From NCBI GenBank assembly GCA_036403235.1, contig DASWRI010000069.1, positions 1 through 64,000 on the forward strand: a stretch of 64,000 nucleotides of DNA, written 5' to 3'. This document shows positions 8,122-16,540 of the stretch, in pieces. Position 1 is the stretch's first letter, and every line of letters begins with the position of its first letter. The position numbers and the translations under genes were made by a program. The DNA comes from JBGTFE01 sp036403235 (lineage in GTDB: Bacteria; Acidobacteriota; Blastocatellia; Pyrinomonadales; Pyrinomonadaceae). The notes below the pieces were generated by a model. The model was not told where the DNA came from. It was given only the letters and a program-made list of their open reading frames with translations, and ran no database searches.

Positions 8122-9108
8122 ATGAAAGCGGTTTATGTGAAAGAATTCGGCGGCATCGAAAATCTGGAAATCCGAGAAGTCGAAAATCCGCCGCAGCCCG
8201 AAAAAACTCAGGTTTTAGTAAGCGTTAAAGCTTCCGCCTTAAACCGCGCCGACCTTTTACAGCGGCGCGGTTTTTATCCGGCGCCGCCCGGATATCCGGA
8301 AAGAATCCTGGGTTTGGAATTTGCGGGCGAAGTCTCCGAAATCGGCGAGAACGCCGGAAATTTCAAAATCGGCGACAGGGTTTTCGGCATCACGGCGGGC
8401 GGCGCGCAGGCCGAATTTCTTTTGTCGGACGAATCTACGCTCGCAAAAATCCCCGAAAATCTCTCCTATGCGGAAGCCGCCGCGATTCCCGAAGCGTTTA
8501 TCACGGCGCACGACGCCGCGTTTGTGCAGGCCGGTCTCAAAGAAAACGAAACGCTTTTGATTCACGCCGTCGGCTCGGGCGTCGGGCTCGCCGCTTTGCA
8601 GCTCGCGAAAGCGAAAAATATTGTAACTTTCGGCACTTCGCGCACCGCCGACAAATTAGAAGAATGCCGGAAATTCGGGCTTGACGAAGCGATTTTGACA
8701 GATGAAAAGACAAATTTTGCCGAAATTATCAGGAAAAAAACCGGCGGAAAAGGCGTCGACGTCATTCTCGATTTGGTCGGCGCGGTTTATTTCGAGATGA
8801 ATATGGACGCGCTCGCGCTCAAAGGTCGAATGATGCTCGTCGGCACGACCGGCGGCGCGCGCGCCGAATTAAATTTCGGCCAGTTGATGTCGAAACGCGC
8901 GAAAATTATCGGAACGGTTCTGCGCGCGCGGCCGATTGAAGAAAAAGCCGAAGCGACCCGCAAATTTGCTGCTGAAGTGGTGCCTTTACTGGCCGAAGAA
9001 AAAATAAAACCGAATATCGACCGCGTTTTTTCGATTGAAAATGTGCGGAAAGCGCACGAATATATGGAATCAAACGCGAGTTTCGGAAAAATTGTGCTGG
9101 AGTTTTAG
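8122..9108 (+). CDS. NAD(P)H:quinone oxidoreductase, zinc-independent MDR family (PIG3/QOR-like)
   Basis: A 328-residue medium-chain dehydrogenase/reductase. The N-terminal GroES-like domain carries ALNRADLLQRRGFYPAPPG, which identifies the QOR/PIG3 branch and lacks the zinc ligands of alcohol dehydrogenases. The Rossmann domain has LIHAVGSGVGLAALQLAKA for NADPH binding and GGKGVDVILDLVG. It probably reduces quinones or enones with NADPH. The gene appears to stand alone, with its leader taken up by the palindrome. Confidence 0.92.
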   Translation: MKAVYVKEFGGIENLEIREVENPPQPEKTQVLVSVKASALNRADLLQRRGFYPAPPGYPERILGLEFAGEVSEIGENAGNFKIGDRVFGITAGGAQAEFLLSDESTLAKIPENLSYAEAAAIPEAFITAHDAAFVQAGLKENETLLIHAVGSGVGLAALQLAKAKNIVTFGTSRTADKLEECRKFGLDEAILTDEKTNFAEIIRKKTGGKGVDVILDLVGAVYFEMNMDALALKGRMMLVGTTGGARAELNFGQLMSKRAKIIGTVLRARPIEEKAEATRKFAAEVVPLLAEEKIKPNIDRVFSIENVRKAHEYMESNASFGKIVLEF

Positions 9109-9181
9109 AGAAAGATTTTACGCTTCGGCGCATGGACGCGCTCAAAGAATAGACGGAGAAAAATGCGGCGTAAAGGCGCGT

Positions 9182-9427
9182 TTATCTCGCGGTTGATTTG
9201 GAAATTCGCGCGGCGGCTTCGTCAGTTATGATGCAGAGTCCGGCAACTTTCTCGTTTTCGAGCTGCTGCCGTTTTTGCTCGGCTTCCGCATAAGTCAGAT
9301 TGCCCGCCACGGTTTTTTCAAACGAAACCACAGCCCAGCGCGGCTCGTTTAATTCGCTCGAAAACTCCTCGACCGCAACGCTCGTTTCGCCGGATTGCTC
9401 TTCCATTTGTTTTTCTTTTACAATCAT
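9182..9427 (-). CDS. Small hypothetical protein
   Basis: An 81-residue acidic protein. The second half (PRWAVVSFEKTVAGNLTYAE then a helix rich in E/K/Q, then VAGLCIITDEAAARI) suggests a small alpha/beta fold. The coding strand has the same codon style as its neighbours and no larger frame overlaps it. A second in-frame ATG at 9406 is an alternative start. Function unknown. Confidence 0.5.
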   Translation of the reverse strand: MIVKEKQMEEQSGETSVAVEEFSSELNEPRWAVVSFEKTVAGNLTYAEAEQKRQQLENEKVAGLCIITDEAAARISKSTAR

Positions 9428-9486
9428 TTTTTTAATTAAAACAGGCTATTTACCTGAATATGAGAAAGATAGCACAGATTTTCGCC

Positions 9487-9563
9487 GGTTGTAAAAGTTT
9501 TTTTCGCGGCGGGTTTCTCAAAACCTGCCGCTTTTGCCTTTTTACTTTTAACTTTTACACTGG
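9487..9563. repeat. Asymmetric heptamer hairpin upstream of the SDR gene
   Basis: A core stem pairs 9506-9516 with 9521-9531 with one mismatch. Outside it, the right flank carries four heptamers in tandem (cttttgc, cttttta, cttttaa, cttttac; 9531-9558), while the left flank has only the matching tgtaaaag end. The left arm therefore seems to have lost about two units. It fills the divergent gap between the small hypothetical gene and the SDR gene. Confidence 0.6.
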
Positions 9564-9587
9564 CTTTATCTGTGGTTAAATTAAATT

Positions 9588-10658
9588 ATGAGCTACAGCC
9601 AGACGATTTTTCTGACAGGTTTTCCCGGTTTCATCGCTGCGCGGCTCGTCGAGCGTCTGGCCCGGGCGGACACGCAGTTTTTTCTGCTCGTCCAGCCGCA
9701 GTTTGTCGAATCGGCGATAAAATCGGTTGAAAACATTTCCGAAAAATCCGGAACGCCGCTGGAGAATTTCGCTTTGATTGAGGGTGACATCACCGCGGAA
9801 AATCTCGGAATGTCGGCCTATGATTTGGCGGTCTTAAAGGACGAAACAACCGACGTTTTTCATCTCGCCGCCGCTTACGATTTGGCAGTCGAAAAGGATT
9901 TGGCGTATGCGGTCAATGTCGAAGGCACGAAAAACGTCAACGAGCTCGTCAAATCTCTGCCGAATCTGCGGCGCTACAATTACGTTTCGACGTGTTACGT
10001 CGCCGGAAATCGCTCGGGCTCGATTCTCGAAACAGAGCTTGAGCACAACGCCGGTTTTCGCAATTTTTACGAGGAAACAAAATATCTCGCGGAAACGGAA
10101 GTCGAAGCGCTGAAAGACGATTTTCCGGTGACGATTTTTCGTCCTTCGGTCGTCGTCGGCGATTCGCAGACGGGCGAGACGGCAAAATACGACGGCATTT
10201 ATTATCTGATTCATTATCTCAGGAAATCGCCCGCGCTTTTGCGCTTTATCAACGTCGGAAACAAGCGCGTTAAATTAAATCTCGTTCCGGTCGATTACGT
10301 CGTCGAAGCTCTGGCGGCGCTCGCCGGTGACGAAAATGCGCTTGGCAAAACCGTCGCGCTGGCCGACCCGAACCCGTTGACGACCGAGCAGCTTTTCGAA
10401 GCTATCAGCGAGACGATGACGGGCAAAAAATCCGTCTTTACGCCGCCGCCGCGGATTGTCGAATATTCTCTCTCGCTTCCCGTCTCGCCGCCGATTACCG
10501 GCTTGCCGCTCGCGGGCGTGCCATATTTTTTTATCTCGCAGACCTATGACACGAGCATCGCCGGAGAGCTTTTGGCGGCGCACGATATCGCCTGTCCGGA
10601 TTTCCGCTCGTATGTCAAAAATCTGCTCGCCTTTGTCGAAAAAAATCCGAAGCTCTGA
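9588..10658 (+). CDS. Extended SDR-family NAD(P)-dependent oxidoreductase
   Basis: A 356-residue protein with an N-terminal Rossmann dinucleotide site TGFPGFIA (10-17) and the catalytic YxxxK at Y161-K165 (YEETK). Upstream Ser134/Thr135 in YVSTC is the third catalytic residue. The FLTGFPGFIA start and the FRPSVVVGD segment resemble the male-sterility / fatty-acyl-CoA reductase-like SDR branch used in lipid metabolism, so an acyl or steroid-type substrate is likely but unproven. It ends about 100 bp before a VWA-protein gene on the same strand. Confidence 0.85.
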   Translation: MSYSQTIFLTGFPGFIAARLVERLARADTQFFLLVQPQFVESAIKSVENISEKSGTPLENFALIEGDITAENLGMSAYDLAVLKDETTDVFHLAAAYDLAVEKDLAYAVNVEGTKNVNELVKSLPNLRRYNYVSTCYVAGNRSGSILETELEHNAGFRNFYEETKYLAETEVEALKDDFPVTIFRPSVVVGDSQTGETAKYDGIYYLIHYLRKSPALLRFINVGNKRVKLNLVPVDYVVEALAALAGDENALGKTVALADPNPLTTEQLFEAISETMTGKKSVFTPPPRIVEYSLSLPVSPPITGLPLAGVPYFFISQTYDTSIAGELLAAHDIACPDFRSYVKNLLAFVEKNPKL

Positions 10659-10764
10659 GTCTTTAACCGAATCTTTACAAATCTTTTCCTCGCGAAAAAG
10701 CATATTTTCCACCGCTCGCGGCATCATATCCGAAAGTAAAACGCCAAACTCGGAAGAGGTTTTT

Positions 10765-11862
10765 ATGTCTTTTCAAAAATTAACGCTTTTTCTCGTCGCA
10801 ACCTTTGTTTTTGCCGCGTCTGCGCTCGCGCAGACGCCGACGCCGACGCCCGCGGACGACGAGGAAAAAGTTGCCACTGAAGAAATCAAGATAAACGTGC
10901 TCGCTTTTGACGAAAGCGGCAAATTTGCTTCGGGTTTGACGAAAGACGATTTGGTGATTTCCGAAAACGGGCGGCTTCACCAGGCGACGAGTCTCCGCCG
11001 GATTCCGGCGAATGTCTTGATTGTGCTTGACATCGGCAACGAGATTTCTACCGGAACGCGCCGAAAAAAAACGTCCGATGCGGCGATAAATCTGGTCAAT
11101 TCGCTGCAGGCGGAAGATTCGATTGCCGTCATGCAGTACGGCGATAAAGTCGAGATTCTCTCCGAATGGACGCAGGACAAGGCGTTTTTGTATAAAGCGC
11201 TCGACGAGAAAAATCTCGGCATCGGCAAACGCTCGGTCTTTAATCAGGCGCTCGATTCGGCCGTCAAGTTTTTTGAAAAAACGCCGCGCGAAAACCGGCA
11301 TTTGATTTTGATTACCAACGGCATCGACAGCTTTAACGACCAAAAAATTAAAGATTCGGCGCTCCGAAATTTGCTTTCCTCCGATATCAACGTCCACGTC
11401 ATCAGCTACACCAAATTACAGCAAAACGCGATTGAGCCGAAAACGTCCGTCTGGCAGAAAGGCGAGCCGAATCCAAAACGCCTGCCCGAAGAAGTGATTA
11501 TCGCGCTGCCGCAGCAACAGCAGCAAATTCTTCGTATGCCGCGCCTTGGCTCAATCAATATCGACCGCGCGATGATAAAAAAACGAAAAGAAGAAATCGC
11601 CAAGCTCAAAACGAGCGAGCAGTTTCTGACCGATGTTGCCGAAGACACCAACGGCGAAATTTTTCTGCCCGAAGACCTCGACGAAATGGTCGCCAAAACC
11701 GGGACGCTTGCCGTCAATATCGATTCGCAGTATGTCGCGACCTACACGCCGAAAAAACCTCTGACCGAATCCGCCGACGGCGAAGTTCGCAATATCGTCG
11801 TCACGTCGCGCCGCACCGACGTGCAGATTCAGGGCCGAAGAAAATTTGTCGTCAGCAAATAA
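10765..11862 (+). CDS. Secreted VWFA-related protein with degenerate metal site
   Basis: A 365-residue exported protein: signal peptide (FLVATFVFAASALAQ), a short TPTPTP linker, then a beta-strand domain (INVLAFDESGKFASGLTKDD) and a von Willebrand A fold. It matches the VWFA-related family abundant in Acidobacteria. The MIDAS position normally DxSxS reads DIGNE, so metal binding is probably lost. A QQQQQ stretch and a charged helix lie near 245-285. The ATG at 10765 follows GGAAGAGG; the open frame upstream of it overlaps the SDR gene and is rejected. Confidence 0.85.
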   Translation: MSFQKLTLFLVATFVFAASALAQTPTPTPADDEEKVATEEIKINVLAFDESGKFASGLTKDDLVISENGRLHQATSLRRIPANVLIVLDIGNEISTGTRRKKTSDAAINLVNSLQAEDSIAVMQYGDKVEILSEWTQDKAFLYKALDEKNLGIGKRSVFNQALDSAVKFFEKTPRENRHLILITNGIDSFNDQKIKDSALRNLLSSDINVHVISYTKLQQNAIEPKTSVWQKGEPNPKRLPEEVIIALPQQQQQILRMPRLGSINIDRAMIKKRKEEIAKLKTSEQFLTDVAEDTNGEIFLPEDLDEMVAKTGTLAVNIDSQYVATYTPKKPLTESADGEVRNIVVTSRRTDVQIQGRRKFVVSK

Positions 11863-11951
11863 AAATCTTCAAATTTTTCGATTTCGGGTATGTTTTAGAA
11901 GAAATGAAAAAATTCTTCGCCGCCTCGATTTTCATTCCGGCTTTTATCGAC

Positions 11952-11982
11952 TTGACATTTTTTAGAATTAGAATTATTCTAA
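11952..11982 (+). promoter_or_regulatory. perR promoter with overlapping Fur/PerR-type operator
   Basis: A perfect TTGACA lies at 11952-11957 and, 17 bp later, TATTCT at 11975-11980. Overlapping the -10 is the perfect 7-1-7 inverted repeat TTAGAATTATTCTAA (11968-11982). It has the geometry of the known PerR box TTATAATNATTATAA and differs from it in one symmetric position. The regulator gene starts 18 bp downstream, so peroxide-relieved autorepression of the regulator and the peroxiredoxin is the simplest reading. Confidence 0.8.
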
Positions 11983-12000
11983 ATCTAACTTAGAAAAATA

Positions 12001-12405
12001 ATGAGCGTAACAGCAGATATAAAAGATTTGGGTTTGACGAAGCAGCGCGAGGTCGTGTTGCAGGTGATACGCGAGGCGGACGAGCATCTGACGGCGAACG
12101 AGGTTTTCGATAAGTCGAAATCCTTGTTGCCGACGATTTCGTTCGCGACCGTTTATAATTCCCTGCGCTATCTGAAAGACGCCGGACATATTGCGGAAAT
12201 CAGTTTCGGCAACGGCGCTTCGCGTTTCGACGCGATGACTTCTCGGCACGACCACGCCATCTGTACAAAATGCGGAAAACTGGTCGATATGGAAATCGAA
12301 TTACCGAAAGAAGTCGTCGATTTCGCGGCGTGTTTTTCAAAATTCAAACTCGAATCAATCGAACTGACTTTACGCGGATTATGCCCTAATTGCAGTAATA
12401 CTTAA
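12001..12405 (+). CDS. perR: Peroxide-responsive Fur-family repressor PerR
   Basis: A 134-residue metal-dependent repressor with a winged-helix N-terminal domain and dimerisation domain. All five residues used by Bacillus subtilis PerR for the regulatory metal are present with identical spacing: H29, D77, H83, H85 and D96 (B. subtilis 37, 85, 91, 93, 104). Asp rather than Glu at the last position is typical of peroxide sensors. The structural zinc cysteines 88, 91, 128 and 131 also keep their spacing. It sits directly behind its own operator and 35 bp before a peroxiredoxin gene, with a catalase next. Confidence 0.92.
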   Translation: MSVTADIKDLGLTKQREVVLQVIREADEHLTANEVFDKSKSLLPTISFATVYNSLRYLKDAGHIAEISFGNGASRFDAMTSRHDHAICTKCGKLVDMEIELPKEVVDFAACFSKFKLESIELTLRGLCPNCSNT

Positions 12406-12440
12406 ATTTATACAAACGAACAAGGAGACTATTTTTAACT

Positions 12441-13028
12441 ATGGCTACAGCTACAGGAACAGCTACGGAAAATACAAACGCGACGACGATTGCAAAAGTC
12501 GGACAACCGGCGCCGGATTTTAATTTGCCTTCGACCAGGAATATGGAGACTTTGGCGGAAAACATAAGTCTCGCCGATTACAAAGGCAAATGGTTGATTC
12601 TGGTTTTTTACCCGCTCGATTTTACGTTCGTCTGCCCGACGGAACTGACCGCTTTTTCGGACAGAATCGATGAATTAAACGGCATCGGCGCGGAAGTTCT
12701 CGGCGCATCGACCGATTCGGTTCACTCGCACCGCGCGTGGATTAACACGCCGCGCGACCAGAACGGAATTCAAGGTCTGGCGTATCCGCTTATCTCGGAC
12801 GTCGGCGGCCGACTCGCGGCGAAATACAACATTCTGGTCGAAGACGCCAACATCGCTTTGCGCGGTCTTTTCATCATCAACCCGGAAGGAATTTTGCAGT
12901 ATGCGGTCGTTCACGATTTGAACATCGGCCGCTCGGTCGACGAAACTCTGCGCGTTTTGCAGGGCTTGCAGACCGGCGGTTTGTGCGCGGCCGACTGGAC
13001 GCCCGGACAGGAAAATTTGACGGTTTAG
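12441..13028 (+). CDS. Typical 2-Cys peroxiredoxin
   Basis: A 195-residue thiol peroxidase of the AhpC/Prx1 group that reduces hydrogen peroxide and organic peroxides. The peroxidatic Cys65 lies in FYPLDFTFVCPTE and the resolving Cys182 in GGLCAADWTPGQ. The first 20 residues are Ala/Thr/Asn-rich and look disordered. A strong CAAGGAG element precedes the ATG. It is 35 bp behind perR and followed by an intrinsic terminator, so perR and this gene probably form one transcript under the operator at 11968. Confidence 0.95.
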   Translation: MATATGTATENTNATTIAKVGQPAPDFNLPSTRNMETLAENISLADYKGKWLILVFYPLDFTFVCPTELTAFSDRIDELNGIGAEVLGASTDSVHSHRAWINTPRDQNGIQGLAYPLISDVGGRLAAKYNILVEDANIALRGLFIINPEGILQYAVVHDLNIGRSVDETLRVLQGLQTGGLCAADWTPGQENLTV

Positions 13029-13035
13029 TTATTTG

Positions 13036-13072
13036 AAAAAGTTCGCCGGTTTTGCAACTCGGCGAACTTTTT
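13036..13072 (+). terminator. Intrinsic terminator after the peroxiredoxin gene
   Basis: A 13-bp stem (13036-13048 with 13060-13072; core GTTCGCCG / CGGCGAAC) with an 11-nt loop is followed by a T-run. It separates perR-prx from the catalase gene. Confidence 0.85.
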
Positions 13073-13103
13073 TTCTTTAAAATAAGAGGGGAGGGCGAAA
13101 GCA

Positions 13104-14648
13104 TTGATAGAAGACGACAACGACAGGACGAATAAAACAGACGTTGAAAAGCCGATGGAATCGCAGGATGCGACGGAGATTTTGACAAACCGTCAGGGAC
13201 ATCCGATTTATAACAATCAAAGCGCGCGAACGGTCGGGAATCGTGGGCCGATGACTCTGGAAAATTATCCGTTTATCGAAAAGATTACGCATTTTGACCG
13301 TGAACGCATTCCCGAACGAGTCGTTCACGCCCGCGGCGCTGGAGCGCACGGCTATTTTGAAGCTTACGGAACTGTCGGCGACGAATCGGTCGCAAAATTT
13401 ACGCGGGCGAAGCTTTTTCAGGAAAAAGGAAAGAAAACGCCTGTGTTTGTTCGGTTTTCAACCGTTATTCACGGCGGCCACTCGCCCGAAACTCTGCGCG
13501 ACCCGCGCGGTTTTGCCGTGAAATTTTACACTGATGACGGCAACTGGGATTTGGTCGGCAATAATCTGCCCGTATTTTTTATCCGTGACCCGATAAAATT
13601 TCCCGATGTCGTTCACGCTTTCAAGCCCGACCCGGTAACTTTCCGGCAGGACGCGCAAAGAATTTTCGATTTTATCGGCCTGACGCCGGAAGCGATGCAT
13701 ATGATTTCTTTTTTGTTCAGCCCGCGCGGAATTCCGCAGGATTATCGTCATCAGGACGGTTTCGGCGTAAACACATACAAATGGTTTAACGCCGAAGGCG
13801 AAGGCGTGCTGATTAAATATCACTGGAAAACGAAACAGGGAATTAAATCTCTGACGCAGGCGCAGGCGAGCGAGATTCAGGCGACTAACTTCAACCACGC
13901 GACGCAGGATTTATACGACTCGATTGAAAAAGGCGATTATCCCGAATGGGAATTTTGCGTCCAGATTATGTCGGACGACGAGCATCCCGAACTCGATTTC
14001 GACCCGCTTGACGACACAAAAACATGGGACGAAGAGCAATTTCCGCTGCTTCCGGTCGGCCGGATGGTTTTAGACCGCAATCCGAAAAATTATTTCGCCG
14101 AAGTCGAGCAGGCCGCTTTCGGAACGGGCGTTCTGGTTGACGGGCTTGATTTTTCCGACGACAAAATGCTTCAGGGTAGAACGCTTTCATATTCGGATAC
14201 GCAGCGTTACCGCGTCGGGCCTAATTATCTGCAACTGCCGATAAATTCGCCGAAAAAACAGGTGGCGACAAACCAGCGCGACGGCCAAATGACGTATATC
14301 ACCGATGGCGGCGGCGAAAATCCGCACGTCAACTACGAGCCGTCGAGTCTCGGCGGCTTAAAGGAAGCGCCTTCCGCCGGAAAAGACTACACGCCTTATG
14401 TTGAGGGAAATCTCGTCCGGCAAAAAATCGACCGCGAGAACAATTTCAAACAGGCGGGCGAACGTTATCGCTCGATTGACAAGTGGGAACGCGACGACCT
14501 TGTTTTCAATCTCGTTGCCGCGCTTTCGCAATGCAACAAAGACATTCAGGAAAGAATGGTCGGACTTTTGCGACAGTGCGACGAAGAATACGGACAGCGC
14601 GTTGCCGACGGTCTGGCAAACGGCAAATCGGAAACTGCCGCGACATAA
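13104..14648 (+). CDS. katA: Monofunctional haem catalase
   Basis: A 514-residue small-subunit catalase that dismutates hydrogen peroxide. The distal haem His75 is in VVHARGAGAHGYFE, the catalytic Asn147 in DGNWDLVGNN, and the proximal haem-ligand Tyr in TLSYSDTQRYRVGPN. The protein starts at a TTG codon, which is supported by GGGAGGG 8 nt upstream. The next ATG (13155) has no comparable ribosome site. The position behind perR and a peroxiredoxin suggests membership of a peroxide regulon, although a terminator lies between them. Confidence 0.95.
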   Translation: MIEDDNDRTNKTDVEKPMESQDATEILTNRQGHPIYNNQSARTVGNRGPMTLENYPFIEKITHFDRERIPERVVHARGAGAHGYFEAYGTVGDESVAKFTRAKLFQEKGKKTPVFVRFSTVIHGGHSPETLRDPRGFAVKFYTDDGNWDLVGNNLPVFFIRDPIKFPDVVHAFKPDPVTFRQDAQRIFDFIGLTPEAMHMISFLFSPRGIPQDYRHQDGFGVNTYKWFNAEGEGVLIKYHWKTKQGIKSLTQAQASEIQATNFNHATQDLYDSIEKGDYPEWEFCVQIMSDDEHPELDFDPLDDTKTWDEEQFPLLPVGRMVLDRNPKNYFAEVEQAAFGTGVLVDGLDFSDDKMLQGRTLSYSDTQRYRVGPNYLQLPINSPKKQVATNQRDGQMTYITDGGGENPHVNYEPSSLGGLKEAPSAGKDYTPYVEGNLVRQKIDRENNFKQAGERYRSIDKWERDDLVFNLVAALSQCNKDIQERMVGLLRQCDEEYGQRVADGLANGKSETAAT

Positions 14649-14669
14649 TCGCTTGTCCGGCAGAAAATC

Positions 14670-14709
14670 GGAAGCCTTTTGTATCGCTTTAGCGCGACAA
14701 AGGGCTTCC
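14670..14709 (+). terminator. Hairpin downstream of katA
   Basis: Arms 14670-14682 and 14697-14709 pair over 13 bp with one G-U, and the loop contains its own small palindrome (cgctttagcg). It is followed by an AT-rich stretch rather than a clean T-run, so termination is likely but not certain. Confidence 0.5.
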
Positions 14710-14763
14710 ATTATATAAAACAATTATTTAGAAATTTATTAGAACTAGAGGTGAAAAATTATT

Positions 14764-15243
14764 ATGCCGATGAGAATTGGAGACGCGCGCCCGTCGTTTG
14801 AAGGCGCGACCGAATGGCTCAACGAATTGCAGGAAACAGCCGACGATTATGTTTCGGGCTCGCCGACGCTCGTCTATTTTTGGGCGACGAGCTGCGGAAT
14901 CTGCAAGGAAAATATGCCGAAACTGCGGGAATTAAAAGCAAAATATAAAGACAAGGGTCTGCGGACGGTGGCGATTCATATGCCGCGCTACGAGGCCGAC
15001 ACGGATTTGGAAAAAGTCAAAGCGACCATCGCCGAGCACTGCATCGACGACGTTTGCGCCGTCGATAACCAGCACAAATTAAAGGACGCTTTTTTGAATG
15101 AGCAAGGCTGGGTTCCGGTTTATTACCTGTTCGACGCGGAAGGAAAGCTGAAATCGCGCGCGGCGGGCGAATTCGGAATCGGAGTTTTGACCGGCGCGCT
15201 CGAAAAAATGTTTCCCGCACAGCAGGAAACGGCAAGCGCTTAA
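14764..15243 (+). CDS. Thioredoxin-like (TlpA/redoxin) protein, cytoplasmic
   Basis: A 159-residue thioredoxin-fold protein with an active CxxC (FWATSCGICKENMPKL, C43-G-I-C46) and a cis-Pro region (GWVPVYYLFD). There is no signal peptide, so it probably works in the cytoplasm. The motif WATSCGIC is TlpA/ResA-like. Its place behind catalase and the peroxiredoxin suggests that it supplies reducing power in peroxide defence, possibly to the neighbouring Prx; this is an inference from context. Confidence 0.85.
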   Translation: MPMRIGDARPSFEGATEWLNELQETADDYVSGSPTLVYFWATSCGICKENMPKLRELKAKYKDKGLRTVAIHMPRYEADTDLEKVKATIAEHCIDDVCAVDNQHKLKDAFLNEQGWVPVYYLFDAEGKLKSRAAGEFGIGVLTGALEKMFPAQQETASA

Positions 15244-15262
15244 TTTCTGCATCAAATTGAAT

Positions 15263-15316
15263 AAAGCGGAACATTTATTATTAAACGATAATTCGTTTTG
15301 ATAAATGTTCCGCTTT
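15263..15316 (+). terminator. Intrinsic terminator after the thioredoxin-like gene
   Basis: A perfect 16-bp stem (15263-15278 with 15301-15316; core AAAGCGGAACATTT) encloses a 22-nt loop with an inner stem and is followed by TTG. It closes the peroxide-defence block. Confidence 0.85.
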
Positions 15317-15359
15317 TTGATTAGAGAGATGTCTCGGCGCGAAATCGACGCTCAACACA

Positions 15360-15479
15360 TTATCTGATGTTTTGCCTGTATAATTTCCGCAATTTCGGAC
15401 AGGGAAACCATTCGGCGGTTTTATAGTTTTCCTGACCCGAATCAAATTCTTCACCGATAATGTCACCTATTTCTTCCAT
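15360..15479 (-). CDS. Possible 39-residue ORF or gene relic
   Basis: In the 346-bp gap 15244-15589, apart from two terminators, the only protein-like text is this short minus-strand frame. It gives MEEIGDIIGEEFDSG, then AEWFPCPKLRKLYRQNIR. The frame is open about 18 residues further upstream without a start codon. No clear ribosome site precedes the ATG. It may be a remnant of a longer gene. A competing 61-residue frame (15281-15466) on the same strand runs into the terminator and looks random. Confidence 0.2.
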   Translation of the reverse strand: MEEIGDIIGEEFDSGQENYKTAEWFPCPKLRKLYRQNIR

Positions 15480-15528
15480 TTGCCGAACGCTGCCGACTTC
15501 ACAATTTATTTCTGACGGGTTCGGTCAA

Positions 15529-15568
15529 AAAATAAAGGGAAGCCTCGCCGGAGACTTCCCTTTATTTT
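15529..15568 (-). terminator. Intrinsic terminator of the glycine-zipper protein gene
   Basis: Arms 15529-15542 and 15555-15568 form a perfect 14-bp stem (AAAATAAAGGGAAG / CTTCCCTTTATTTT) with a 12-nt loop. On the minus strand it lies just downstream of the stop codon at 15590 and is followed by a short T-run. Confidence 0.85.
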
Positions 15569-15589
15569 AACTTTTAAATTTTTAGAAAC

Positions 15590-16483
15590 TTAAGTTAATT
15601 TATCGTCCGGGTTAACTTTCTCGGCGACTTCGTGTCCGCCTGCCGCACCGCCGACCGCACCGGCGACTCCGCCGATGGCCGTACCGACGCCGGGTGCGAT
15701 TGCCGAGCCGATGGCCGCTCCGGTCGCCGCTCCGCCGACCGCGCCCGTTCCCGTTCCGAGCGTATGGTCGCCGTCGCCTTCGTCTCCCGGTTCGGGATTT
15801 ACTTTTTCGGCTATTTCATGACCGGCCGCTCCGCCGGCGATTGCTCCGGCAACGCCGCCGACAACTCCGCCGACCGCCGTTCCCGCAACCGGAGCTATAG
15901 CAGAACCGATAGCCGCGCCGGTTGCCGCGCCGCCGATGACGCCCGCGCCTGTTCCGACCGCATGAACGTTTGAGCCGTGATTATTCCATTCGTTTTGCAA
16001 ATAGCTCGCGTCTTCGTCATTGCGCGCGTTAACGCCCATAAAAATACCGCCGTTTTTAATTCCTGATTCGTATTCGGCAGCGTGTTCGTCGGGAATGCCC
16101 GAACCGACCAAAGCACCGATTAATCCGCCGGTCAAACCGCCCGCGCCGGCGCCCGTCAGAGCCGCCGCAATCGGTCCCCAGACAACTAAGCCGAGTCCCG
16201 GAATCAAGACGTTTGTGCCGATGGCGGCAATGCCGCCGATAATTGCTCCGAGCGTTCCGCCGATGGCCGAGCCCGCTCCCGCGCCTTCGAGCGCTTTGCT
16301 GCCGAGTTCGGTGTCCGCCGTTCCTTCGCCGAAATGTCTGTCACGAGTTTCGTCGGACATCAATAAATTAACGTCGTCCCGGTTGTAGCCACGGCTTTCA
16401 ATTGATGAATAAGCGCGTTCGGCGCTGTCTCTGTCATTAAAAAGTCCCGTTACCATAGGTGTTCTTTGTGTTGTTTCGTTCAT
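15590..16483 (-). CDS. Glycine-zipper stress protein with internal duplication
   Basis: A 297-residue protein. Residues 1-40 (VTGLFNDRDSAERAYSSIES) resemble the YflT/general-stress-protein-17M type domain. The rest is rich in Gly/Ala with GxxxG zippers, as in membrane-inserting glycine-zipper proteins. Residues about 180-235 and 247-297 are a near-exact duplication: each runs GAATGAAIGSAIAP to an AxGHExAEKVNP ending. GGGAG precedes the ATG. A stress-related envelope role is inferred. Two perfect palindromes in the upstream region may bind its regulator. Confidence 0.75.
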   Translation of the reverse strand: MNETTQRTPMVTGLFNDRDSAERAYSSIESRGYNRDDVNLLMSDETRDRHFGEGTADTELGSKALEGAGAGSAIGGTLGAIIGGIAAIGTNVLIPGLGLVVWGPIAAALTGAGAGGLTGGLIGALVGSGIPDEHAAEYESGIKNGGIFMGVNARNDEDASYLQNEWNNHGSNVHAVGTGAGVIGGAATGAAIGSAIAPVAGTAVGGVVGGVAGAIAGGAAGHEIAEKVNPEPGDEGDGDHTLGTGTGAVGGAATGAAIGSAIAPGVGTAIGGVAGAVGGAAGGHEVAEKVNPDDKLT

Positions 16484-16540
16484 ATTTTATTTACTCTCCC
16501 ATTTTTGCTTAGTTATTTTTACAATTCAAAATAAAAACTG

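Noticed and set aside
10456..10764. N-terminal extension of the VWA gene overlapping the SDR gene
   Set aside because: The signal peptide and ribosome site are at 10765; the extension is out of frame with real SDR coding sequence.
15281..15466. 61-residue minus-strand frame after the thioredoxin-like gene
   Set aside because: It runs into the terminator at 15263-15316, has no ribosome site, and overlaps a more protein-like frame.
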